This document shows, in pieces, positions 1 to 5,902 of a DNA stretch of 6,369 bases. The notes under the pieces are model-generated. The model had not been told where the DNA came from. It saw only the letters and a program-made list of their open reading frames with translations, and did not search any database. Origin of the DNA: Spirochaetaceae bacterium (lineage in GTDB: Bacteria; Spirochaetota; Spirochaetia; Treponematales; Treponemataceae); NCBI GenBank assembly GCA_031271875.1, contig JAISVD010000169.1, positions 1-6,369 on the forward strand, written 5' to 3'. The position numbers were made by a program, and so were the translations under genes. Within the stretch, counting starts at the first letter, position 1; each line of letters opens with the position of its first letter.

Positions 1-2
1 AC

Positions 3-455
3 ATCGCCATAGAGAGCGCGGATATTGTGCTCATGAAAAGCGACCTCATGGACGCCGTAACAGCACTGGAGCTTTCACGGGCCACCATCCGCAACATCCG
101 GCAGAACCTCTTCTGGGCGTTTTTTTACAATATATTGGGGATTCCCCTTGCCGCGGGAGTGTTCTATTCCCTGTGGGGATGGAAACTCAATCCTATGTTC
201 GCCGCCGCGGCAATGAGCCTCTCATCGCTTTTCGTGGTTACCAACGCGCTTCGTCTCAATTTGTTCAGACCGGGGAGGCGGGGATCAGGGAACGGAATAC
301 CTTCCTGCCCGATAAGTGAAAGCCCTGTTCCGGATAGTTCCGGAACGCAGAAATCAGAAGGAGTTGCGGAATACATTCCGGCGGAATGTATTCCGCCTCC
401 GATGGACAGAGAAAAAGTAAGGAGTAAACAGCATGAAAGCCCTTATCAGGATTGA
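3..455 (+). CDS. copA: Cu(I)-translocating P1B-type ATPase, C-terminal fragment
   Basis: This is the last 150 residues of a copper-exporting P-type ATPase; the start lies beyond the left edge. The visible part opens with IAIESADIVLMKSD, which in CopA proteins follows the GDGxND hinge of the phosphorylation domain. The final two membrane helices come next. The first carries the YN pair (codons 126-131) with a downstream proline, and the second carries MSLSS (Met codon at 213). In this family these Tyr/Asn and Met/Ser residues form the membrane Cu(I) sites, so copper (or silver) specificity is well supported. The family normally ends just after the TNALRLNLFRP segment (to about 272). Here the frame runs on for 60 hydrophilic, Pro/Ser-rich residues with no recognisable domain, passing through two palindromes, and stops inside copZ (23-bp overlap). 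The pump would move cytoplasmic Cu(I) outward, receiving it from CopZ. The identity is secure. Whether the tail is functional is unknown. Confidence 0.93.
   Translation: MAIESADIVLMKSDLMDAVTALELSRATIRNIRQNLFWAFFYNILGIPLAAGVFYSLWGWKLNPMFAAAAMSLSSLFVVTNALRLNLFRPGRRGSGNGIPSCPISESPVPDSSGTQKSEGVAEYIPAECIPPPMDREKVRSKQHESPYQD
327..346. repeat. Short nested inverted repeat in the copA tail
   Basis: GTTCCGG (327-333) pairs with CCGGAAC (340-346) across a 6-nt loop. GTTCCGGA also occurs twice in direct orientation (327-334 and 337-344), and the second copy forms the perfect palindrome GTTCCGGAAC. It lies in the non-conserved 3' extension of copA. No binding protein is recognised. With only 7 paired bases, this could be chance taken alone. 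Confidence 0.45.
366..396. repeat. Perfect 14-bp inverted repeat with 3-nt loop in the copA tail
   Basis: GCGGAATACATTCC (366-379) is the exact reverse complement of GGAATGTATTCCGC (383-396), separated by GGC. Each arm is itself a near-palindrome (GGAAT-N2-ATTCC), so the element is a dyad made of two dyads. In the copA frame it encodes EYIPAECIP, a near-duplicated peptide. It ends 22 nt before the copZ ribosome binding site, so in mRNA it would form a stable hairpin just upstream of copZ. It could be a dispersed palindromic element, an mRNA processing or stability structure, or an operator. No U-tract follows, so it is not a classical terminator. Confidence 0.75.
419..424 (+). promoter_or_regulatory. 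copZ ribosome binding site
   Basis: AAGGAG lies 8 nt before the ATG at 433. It is the strongest Shine-Dalgarno sequence in the copper cluster and fixes the copZ start even though it lies inside the copA reading frame. Confidence 0.85.
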
Positions 456-645
456 AGGCATGAGCTGCAACAATTGCAGAAAACACGTGGAAACCGCTCT
501 GAACGCGCTGCCCGGCGTGCAGGCGCAGGTTAACCTGGAAGCGGGAACCGCAGCCGTAACAGCGAATAGGGAGCTTAACCGGGAAGAGCTGGTACAGGCC
601 GTCAGCGATGCGGGATATACCGCCGTATCTGTTGATTTCACATAA
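433..645 (+). CDS. copZ: Copper chaperone CopZ (HMA domain protein)
   Basis: This 70-residue protein is a single heavy-metal-associated (HMA) domain with the usual beta-alpha-beta-beta-alpha-beta length. The metal-binding loop is GMSCNNC, with Cys12 and Cys15 as the Cu(I) ligands. The C-terminal GYTAVSV is typical of the last strand. CopZ proteins bind Cu(I) in the cytoplasm and pass it to CopA, and in several bacteria also to the copper-responsive regulator. The start at 433 has a strong AAGGAG at 8-nt spacing and overlaps the copA end by 23 bp; csoR begins 16 nt after the stop. The CxxC motif, length and position beside copA and csoR support copper over zinc or mercury. An imperfect copy of the first six codons occurs 117 bp upstream. 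Confidence 0.93.
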   Translation: MKALIRIEGMSCNNCRKHVETALNALPGVQAQVNLEAGTAAVTANRELNREELVQAVSDAGYTAVSVDFT

Positions 646-650
646 ATTCC

Positions 651-654
651 GGAG
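651..654 (+). promoter_or_regulatory. csoR ribosome binding site
   Basis: GGAG lies 7 nt before the ATG at 662. It supports this start over an upstream in-frame ATG at 608, which lies inside copZ and would add 18 residues absent from the family. Confidence 0.65.
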
Positions 655-661
655 CCGAACT

Positions 662-934
662 ATGAAAGCAAACAGTGAAGCCGTGTTCAGGCTGCTGAAG
701 ACAGCCCGGGGACAGATCGACGGGATCATCAAAATGGTTGACGAAGATCAGTATTGCATCGATATCGTCAACCAGATTATGGCCTGCGATGCGATTCTGC
801 GGAAAACAATGAAAAATGTCCTCCATGACCATATTTCAGGCTGTGTCCGTGACGCCTTTGCGGGGGGAAACAATGAAGCGGAGCAGGAGAAAAAGATAGA
901 TGAGATCATCAGTATCATAACAAAACTCGGTTGA
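662..934 (+). CDS. csoR: Copper-sensing transcriptional repressor, CsoR family
   Basis: This 90-residue all-helical protein belongs to the CsoR/RcnR (DUF156) family of metal-sensing repressors. The N-terminal helix contains RLLKTARGQIDGI, matching the RLKTVRGHLDGI signature of CsoR. The Cu(I) ligands are all present: Cys32 (in QYCID), His57 and Cys61 (in HDHISGC). Their spacing (25 and 4 residues) is that of the Cys-His-Cys set of Mycobacterium tuberculosis CsoR, and the conserved Tyr31 precedes the first Cys. This favours Cu(I) over Ni/Co (RcnR) or sulfide/formaldehyde sensors. The repressor normally releases DNA when Cu(I) binds, derepressing the copA/copZ unit it belongs to. It probably autoregulates; its operator is expected upstream of copA, outside the window. 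The next gene starts 19 nt after the stop. Confidence 0.92.
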   Translation: MKANSEAVFRLLKTARGQIDGIIKMVDEDQYCIDIVNQIMACDAILRKTMKNVLHDHISGCVRDAFAGGNNEAEQEKKIDEIISIITKLG

Positions 935-953
935 ACGATATGGAAAACAGCAT

Positions 954-2273
954 ATGACTGCAAATTGGAAACGTAATACTGTTCTTTTTCTGGGCGGACA
1001 GGCCCTTTCGCTTTTCGGATCATCCCTTGTGCAATACGCGATCACATGGTATATCACGCTCAAGACCCAGTCGGGAGTAATGATGACTATTTCGATCATC
1101 TGCGGGATGCTTCCCTCTTTTTTTATCTCCCCCTTCGGCGGCGTGTGGGCGGACCGGTTCAACCGCAGGTATCTGATAACTATCGCCGACGGGTTAATCG
1201 CGCTGGCAACACTGGCCCTGGCGCTGCTTTTTATGGCAGGATATGAGTATGTGTGGCTGCTCTTTGTCAGTCTTGTGGTACGGGCTCTTGGTTCCGGGGT
1301 ACAGATCCCGGCGGTGAACGCATTCATTCCGCAGATCGTCCCGGAAAAACACCTTACCAGGGTGAGTGCGATCAACGGTACGATCCAGTCGGTGACGATG
1401 ATCGTTTCGCCCATGATGAGCGCGGCGCTTCTCACTTTTGCGGATATCGAGGCGATCTTCTTCATCGATGTCGTGACAGCGGCGCTGGCTATCGCCGTTA
1501 TATTCTTTTTTATCAAAACAGGCCCCCACATAAAAGCGGCTCAAAAACAGGAGACCCGATACGCAAGCGATATGATAGAGGGTGTTCGGTATATCCGGAA
1601 AAACAGATATATTAAACGGTTTTTTCTCTTCTGCGCCCTTTTTAACTTTTTTATAGTACCGGCGGCAGTCATGATCCCCTTGCAGGTTACCCGTAATTTC
1701 GGTCCCGATTTATGGCGGTTGAGCGCCACGGAGATCACATTCTTTGTCGGCATGTCCCTGGGGGGAATAGCTATAGGTATTCGGGGGGGATTCAAAAGCA
1801 GAATAAAAACCATGGCTACGGCTTTTCTCATTTTTGGAATATGCAGTGTCATGTTCGGGGCGGTATCAATCTTTTGGATTTATCTTATTTTTATGGGGAT
1901 AGCCGGAATCATCCTGCCCTTTTTCAATACCCCCGCGACTGTCCTGCTTCAGGAGAGGGTCGAAGAGTCCTACATGGGGAGGGTGTTCGGCGTACTCAAC
2001 ATGATTTGGAGTATATCCATACCCCTGGGAATGGTCGTATTCGGTCCGCTGGCGGATATACTGCCGATCAACTGGCTTTTTATCGGTTCCGGCGCTGTTA
2101 TGTTTGCGCTGAGCGCGTTTTTGTACTGCGACAGGACGCTCCGCGGCACGGAATCGGCGGCTCCGGGAATCGGGCAGCCCCGGGTTGGCGCGGAAGTTCA
2201 GAAAGATGATCCCTATCAAACCAGTGGAACGGGCAGGAACCGCAAAGAAGGTTCGCGGCATTTCACTGAATAG
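954..2273 (+). CDS. MFS efflux transporter, DHA3/macrolide-efflux-like
   Basis: This is a 439-residue inner-membrane protein with about twelve hydrophobic segments. The loop after helix 2 carries the MFS motif A form GGVWADRFNRR (residues 62-72). The segment QIPAVNAFIPQIVPEKHL (117-134), followed by INGTIQSVTMIVSP, resembles Mef-type macrolide exporters and other DHA3 proteins, as does the late EESYMGRVFGVLN region (348-360). Such proteins are proton-driven exporters of drugs, siderophores or other small molecules; the substrate here cannot be read from sequence. The last helix ends near residue 401, and about 38 hydrophilic residues follow that I cannot match to the family. The ATG at 954 has only a weak GGAA about 8 nt upstream. 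The gene lies 19 nt after csoR, so it probably belongs to the copper-regulated operon. No Met- or Cys-rich metal motif is evident, so copper export is not established. Confidence 0.88.
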   Translation: MTANWKRNTVLFLGGQALSLFGSSLVQYAITWYITLKTQSGVMMTISIICGMLPSFFISPFGGVWADRFNRRYLITIADGLIALATLALALLFMAGYEYVWLLFVSLVVRALGSGVQIPAVNAFIPQIVPEKHLTRVSAINGTIQSVTMIVSPMMSAALLTFADIEAIFFIDVVTAALAIAVIFFFIKTGPHIKAAQKQETRYASDMIEGVRYIRKNRYIKRFFLFCALFNFFIVPAAVMIPLQVTRNFGPDLWRLSATEITFFVGMSLGGIAIGIRGGFKSRIKTMATAFLIFGICSVMFGAVSIFWIYLIFMGIAGIILPFFNTPATVLLQERVEESYMGRVFGVLNMIWSISIPLGMVVFGPLADILPINWLFIGSGAVMFALSAFLYCDRTLRGTESAAPGIGQPRVGAEVQKDDPYQTSGTGRNRKEGSRHFTE

Positions 2274-2327
2274 GTTTATCCGGCTCTGTCCCTCCAAGCG
2301 GGAACCACACAGAACGCCCGCCGCCCT

Positions 2328-4778
2328 TTACTGCCTGAGCTGCACTATCGTCTTTCCGCTCCCCCCATCTTCGGGGCGGGCAAAGTGGAACTCGCCGATT
2401 CCGGGATAGGCGTTCAGGTAATCCCGCACACCCTGCTGGAGAACGCCGTTCCCCTTTCCGTGGATGATCGAAAATTCGTGGAGCCCCTTTATCGCCGCAA
2501 GATCGAGCTGCCGCTCCAGAGCCTTTCTCGCCTCATCAAAACGCATCCCCCGCAGATCAAGCTCAAACCGGGGAACATCCTCCCCGCCTCGGTCAGATAA
2601 ATCGACGGAAAGGGAGGGTTTCGGCAGGGAGGAGGGAACCACGGTCATCTCCCGCTCCTTTATTGTCATGCGGATGTCCCCCACGGCAACAACCCAACTG
2701 CCCCGCTTCTCCTCCCGGATGAGGGTACCCCGGCGTCCGGCTGAACCGGCAAAGCCGGCGAGTTTTACCTCCGCGCCGGGAACAAATCCCAAAGCATCCG
2801 CAGCGCCGACACTAGCGTCGGCGAGAGCGGCAGCCTGTTTCTGGGCCTCTTCAGCCCGCTCCGCTTGTTTCAGCTCCTCCAGTTCTTCCCGGGCATGACG
2901 GAGGCTCTCCTTTTCGGCATCGACTTCCGCGGCAAGTCCCGCCAGAAACTCCTTGACCTTCAGGGTTTTTTCACGGGTTATCTCCCCCTCCCGGAGCTCC
3001 CGGACGAGGTTTTCGAGGAAGCTTCGGCTTTCATCCAGAAAAACGCCTGTTTTGCGGTAACCCTGCTCGCGGAGTTCAAGCTCCTTCTGCCGCAGCCGAA
3101 GCTCCTTCAGGTCTGCCTTGCGGCGCTGTTCCGCGAGATACCGCTGTTCGGCCTTCCGCTCCTGCTCAAACAGGATCATCTGCTCATGCTTCTCGGTCAG
3201 CCCCCGGATGAGGGCTGAAACATCCGCCTGCTCGTTTACCAGATAGCTCTCCGCCCGGACAGCGACAGCGGGATCGAGACCGCTCCGCTTCGCGATATCC
3301 AGAGCATGGCTCTCTCCGGGAATTCCCATCAGTATGCGGTAAGTAGGGGAGAGGGTATCGGCGTCAAAATCGACCGAAGCGTTTACGCAGCCCCCGTGGG
3401 TATAGCCGTAATTTTTCAGCGCTCCGTGGTGGGTGGTCACAAAAACAAGGGAACCCCGCTCAAGGAGGCTGTCGAGAACAGCCATCGCGATGGCGCTCCC
3501 CTCAAGGGGGTCGGTGCCGCTGCCGAGTTCGTCAAGAAGCACAAGACTCTCCCCGGTGGCGCTGCGAAGCATCCCCGATATATTTTTCATATGACCGGAA
3601 AAGGTCGAAAGCGACTGATCAAGGGACTGCTCGTCTCCGATATCCGCGAAAACCGAATCAAACACGGGAAAGGAGGTGGGTTCCGCGGCTGGAACGGGAA
3701 ACCCGCTCTGGTTAAGGAGCGCGAAAAGCGCCGCTGTTTTGAGGGACACCGTCTTTCCCCCGGTGTTCGGGCCGGTTATGATAAGCGCCCGGCAGTCAGG
3801 AAGCAGTTGCAAGTCTATCGGCACCGCCTGTTCCCCCAGCAGGGGATGCCGTGCCTGAACAAGCCGAAACGGCCCCTGAGCGGCAAAAACCGCCGAGTGC
3901 CGTATACCCCAGCGCGCCGCGGCATATATCATATCGAGGAACACCATTTTTTCATGAGCCGAGGCAAGCTCTGTCCCCATCGGCTTGAGTTGGGCCGTAA
4001 GCTCCCGCAGTATCCGCTGTATCTCGATACTGAGCCGGCGCTCCTCCTGGACAAGATCGTTATTGCGCGCCACCACATCTTCCGGCTCCACATACAGGGT
4101 CTGTCCGGTCCGGGAGACCTCATGGACGATCCCCTTTATCCTTCCCCGGAACCCGGAACGCACCGCCAGTACCTGCCGCCCGTTACGCAGCGCCGGCACA
4201 TCCGACTGGAGCGCGGAACGGAGGGAATCGTCAACGGTATACCGCCGCACCAGAGCATCGATATCCCGGCGGATACGGGCGATAGATTCCCGGATCGCCC
4301 GCAGCTCCGGCAGGTCCCGCATCTGCCCCGAAGAATCCAGCACCCTGAAGATCGCCGCTTCGGCGGCGGCGAGGTCGGGAAGGGTTGCCGCTTCCTCCGC
4401 GAGGAGGGAGATATCCGGCTCTGTGATTCCGCCGCGTTGTCCTTCGGTGGTACGCAGCAGTACGCTCCGCAGCCCGGAAACGCTCCGGCAGAACAGTCCG
4501 AGGCTGAACAGCTCCTCCGCCGACAGCGCTGTCCCTTCGACCCGCAGTACCGGAAAAAAACCGGACACCGGGGGCCAGCCCTGGACGGAAGAGGGCTTTC
4601 CGCTCTGTATCAGCGCTGTCCACTGACTGCCCAGAGCTTTCAGCCGGGATATCTCTTCAATATCCGTTAAGGGCAAGCGTTCGCGGAGCCTTGCAGCTCC
4701 CTCTTCGCTCATGCAGCAGCCTGCTATTGCGTCACGGATCCGGTAATAGTCAAGAATATGTAAAGTTCTGTCATCCAT
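2328..4778 (-). CDS. mutS2: MutS2: ATPase with C-terminal Smr domain
   Basis: This full-length 816-residue MutS2 starts with the typical MDDRTLHILDYYRIRDAI. The N-terminal core/lever region (about 1-310) lacks the MutS mismatch-binding domain. The ABC-type ATPase follows, with Walker A GPNTGGKT (336-343), the signature DEQSLDQSLSTFSGHM (382-397) and Walker B LVLLDELGSGTDP (Asp416, Glu417). Residues 520-650 form a charged coiled coil. A KOW-like beta segment (about 665-715) precedes the Smr domain (738-816), which has LDLRG (740-744) and HGKG (773-776). Family proteins bind branched DNA and suppress recombination in some bacteria. In Bacillus subtilis MutS2 acts on collided ribosomes. All catalytic motifs are intact, so either role is possible. 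It starts 15 nt after the rsgA stop with a weak ribosome binding site, suggesting coupling to rsgA. It converges on the transporter gene; no clear terminator lies in the 54 bp between their stops. Confidence 0.96.
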   Translation of the reverse strand: MDDRTLHILDYYRIRDAIAGCCMSEEGAARLRERLPLTDIEEISRLKALGSQWTALIQSGKPSSVQGWPPVSGFFPVLRVEGTALSAEELFSLGLFCRSVSGLRSVLLRTTEGQRGGITEPDISLLAEEAATLPDLAAAEAAIFRVLDSSGQMRDLPELRAIRESIARIRRDIDALVRRYTVDDSLRSALQSDVPALRNGRQVLAVRSGFRGRIKGIVHEVSRTGQTLYVEPEDVVARNNDLVQEERRLSIEIQRILRELTAQLKPMGTELASAHEKMVFLDMIYAAARWGIRHSAVFAAQGPFRLVQARHPLLGEQAVPIDLQLLPDCRALIITGPNTGGKTVSLKTAALFALLNQSGFPVPAAEPTSFPVFDSVFADIGDEQSLDQSLSTFSGHMKNISGMLRSATGESLVLLDELGSGTDPLEGSAIAMAVLDSLLERGSLVFVTTHHGALKNYGYTHGGCVNASVDFDADTLSPTYRILMGIPGESHALDIAKRSGLDPAVAVRAESYLVNEQADVSALIRGLTEKHEQMILFEQERKAEQRYLAEQRRKADLKELRLRQKELELREQGYRKTGVFLDESRSFLENLVRELREGEITREKTLKVKEFLAGLAAEVDAEKESLRHAREELEELKQAERAEEAQKQAAALADASVGAADALGFVPGAEVKLAGFAGSAGRRGTLIREEKRGSWVVAVGDIRMTIKEREMTVVPSSLPKPSLSVDLSDRGGEDVPRFELDLRGMRFDEARKALERQLDLAAIKGLHEFSIIHGKGNGVLQQGVRDYLNAYPGIGEFHFARPEDGGSGKTIVQLRQ
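2804..2823. repeat. 20-bp near-perfect palindrome inside the mutS2 linker
   Basis: CGCCGAC (2804-2810) pairs with GTCGGCG (2817-2823). The six central bases also pair except at one position (2811 with 2816), giving nine of ten pairs around a CTAG core. On the coding strand it encodes an Ala/Ser/Val/Gly stretch near residues 652-658, in the low-complexity linker between the coiled coil and the KOW-like segment. It may be a palindromic element tolerated there, or chance in GC-rich coding DNA. Confidence 0.5.
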
Positions 4779-4793
4779 AAATTATACTTACTT

Positions 4794-5771
4794 TCAGTCT
4801 GCCCAGCCGTTTCCGGCCAGCTCCTCCCGGATACGCATCCAGGAGACATACCTGTCCTCCAGAATAACCCCGGAATAGACAGCTTCAAGAATTTTGCACC
4901 CCGCCTCCTGCTCATGGGAGCAGGACATCCCGAAGGAGCAGCCTCCGACCAGGGGTTCCATCTCACGGAAATAGAGCGCCAGATCGGCGGCGCTGATATC
5001 GTGGAGCACAAACCTGCGCACCCCCGGAGTATCGATAACCGAAGCTCTGACCCCGGCATAGCCGAGGTCACCCCCGGCGCGTCCGCCGGTGAAAGCCTCA
5101 TCTATGGTGAGATGGCAGAGGGCGCCTCTGGTTGTTGTATGGGTTCCCCGGCCGTACTTTTCGGAAAGGTTCCCGGTACGCAGCACACAGTTCGGGTCAA
5201 GTACATTCAGGATACTCGATTTTCCCACCCCGGATTGGCCTACAAACGCCGACAGCTTCCCCTCAAGCAGCGCCGCCAGCCGGGACAGGCCCTCCCCTGT
5301 TTTTGCCGAAACGCGGAGTACCCTGTATCCGAGACGCTCCCACTCGGCAAGCCTGACATCGGTCTCGGGAGCAAACCCGAGGTCGCATTTATTGCAGAGG
5401 ATAACCGGCTCGATATGCGCGTAATCCGCCTGTATCAGCGCCCGGTCAACAAAGCGGGGGCGAAAGGGGGGGCTTTCAGGGGTAGTAACGCAGATAAGAT
5501 AATCGAGGTTCGCCGCAAGAAGCTGGGGCCGCCTGCCCTTTACGTTCCAGCGCACGAATTCGTTTTTACGCGGAAGAATACCGGTCAGTTTACCGCAGTC
5601 ATCGGACAGTTCGTCCGCCTCCAGCGTAACCTCGTCTCCCGGCGCAAGGGGGTTATAATACCCGGATGAATCCTTTAATTTTTTTCCCTTGATTCCGCAT
5701 CGGCGGACAATACCATCTTCACATTCAACTGTAAAAATATTATTTGAACCGCCTGTAACAATTCCTTTCAT
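4794..5771 (-). CDS. rsgA: Ribosome small-subunit biogenesis GTPase RsgA
   Basis: This 325-residue cytoplasmic GTPase assists late 30S maturation. The start MKGIVTGGSNNIFTVEC begins the N-terminal OB-fold. The GTPase motifs are in the circularly permuted order that defines the family: G4 NKCD (127-130), G5 SAKTG (155-159), G1 GQSGVGKSS (178-186), switch I near GTHTTT, then G3 DTPG (247-250). The C-terminal zinc module has Cys278, Cys284, His286 and Cys292; the first two cysteines are five residues apart, where E. coli RsgA has four. The frame is open upstream to a TTG at 5948, but that 59-residue extension is low-complexity, unlike the family, and overlaps the aldolase gene, so I chose the ATG at 5771. 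A promoter lies immediately before it. mutS2 follows after 15 nt. Confidence 0.93.
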   Translation of the reverse strand: MKGIVTGGSNNIFTVECEDGIVRRCGIKGKKLKDSSGYYNPLAPGDEVTLEADELSDDCGKLTGILPRKNEFVRWNVKGRRPQLLAANLDYLICVTTPESPPFRPRFVDRALIQADYAHIEPVILCNKCDLGFAPETDVRLAEWERLGYRVLRVSAKTGEGLSRLAALLEGKLSAFVGQSGVGKSSILNVLDPNCVLRTGNLSEKYGRGTHTTTRGALCHLTIDEAFTGGRAGGDLGYAGVRASVIDTPGVRRFVLHDISAADLALYFREMEPLVGGCSFGMSCSHEQEAGCKILEAVYSGVILEDRYVSWMRIREELAGNGWAD

Positions 5772-5779
5772 CGTATAGG

Positions 5780-5809
5780 ATTGTGACCTGTTCTCCCCTG
5801 TGTTGTCAA
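5780..5809 (-). promoter_or_regulatory. Sigma70-like promoter for rsgA-mutS2
   Basis: On the minus strand a perfect -35 TTGACA (5804-5809) is followed after 18 nt by CACAAT (5780-5785), four of six matches to the -10 consensus. Only 8 nt separate the -10 from the rsgA ATG, so transcription would begin about at, or 1-3 nt before, the start codon. The gene has no clear Shine-Dalgarno sequence at normal spacing, which fits a leaderless message. The weak -10 leaves some doubt. Confidence 0.5.
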
Positions 5810-5881
5810 GCGGAGATTCAGGATTGTGCGGAGGATGCGGTTGTGAAATCACCGATAAAGGTTCCCGCCTGAACGCTTCCT

Positions 5882-5896
5882 CCCGGATGGTCCGGG
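5882..5896 (-). repeat. Small hairpin between the aldolase gene and rsgA
   Basis: CCCGGA (5882-5887) and TCCGGG (5891-5896) form a 6-bp perfect stem with a 3-nt loop. It lies 6 nt beyond the larger hairpin in the direction of aldolase transcription. No U-run follows it. It may assist termination or protect the aldolase mRNA 3' end. Confidence 0.4.
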
Positions 5897-5902
5897 CAGC
5901 GT

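Noticed and set aside
366..396. CsoR operator
   Set aside because: CsoR sites described so far are GC-rich dyads with G/C tracts flanked by TA-type ends. GGAATACATTCC does not match this, and the site lies inside the operon rather than upstream of copA. A regulatory role is not excluded, but CsoR binding is not supported.
265..732. Minus-strand ORF of 155 codons across copA, copZ and csoR
   Set aside because: It covers three plus-strand coding regions and owes its open frame partly to the palindromes. No ribosome binding site or domain was seen.
2274..2327. Bidirectional terminator between the transporter gene and mutS2
   Set aside because: I found no stem longer than about 5 bp and no T-rich tract on either strand in or just before this 54-bp gap.
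4553..4562. A7 tract in mutS2 and T7 tracts in copA (120-126) and the transporter (1118-1124) as phase-variation switches
   Set aside because: Seven-base runs are common and all three frames are intact. Nothing here indicates switching, and the genes are not typical contingency loci.
3306..4670. Long plus-strand ORF of 454 codons opposite mutS2
   Set aside because: It is antisense to the well-supported ATPase-coding part of mutS2. Its translation is Arg/Pro/Gly-rich without any domain, as expected for the shadow frame of a GC-rich gene.
4914..5669. Plus-strand ORF of 251 codons opposite rsgA
   Set aside because: It lies entirely antisense to rsgA, whose GTPase motifs are intact, and shows no recognisable family features.
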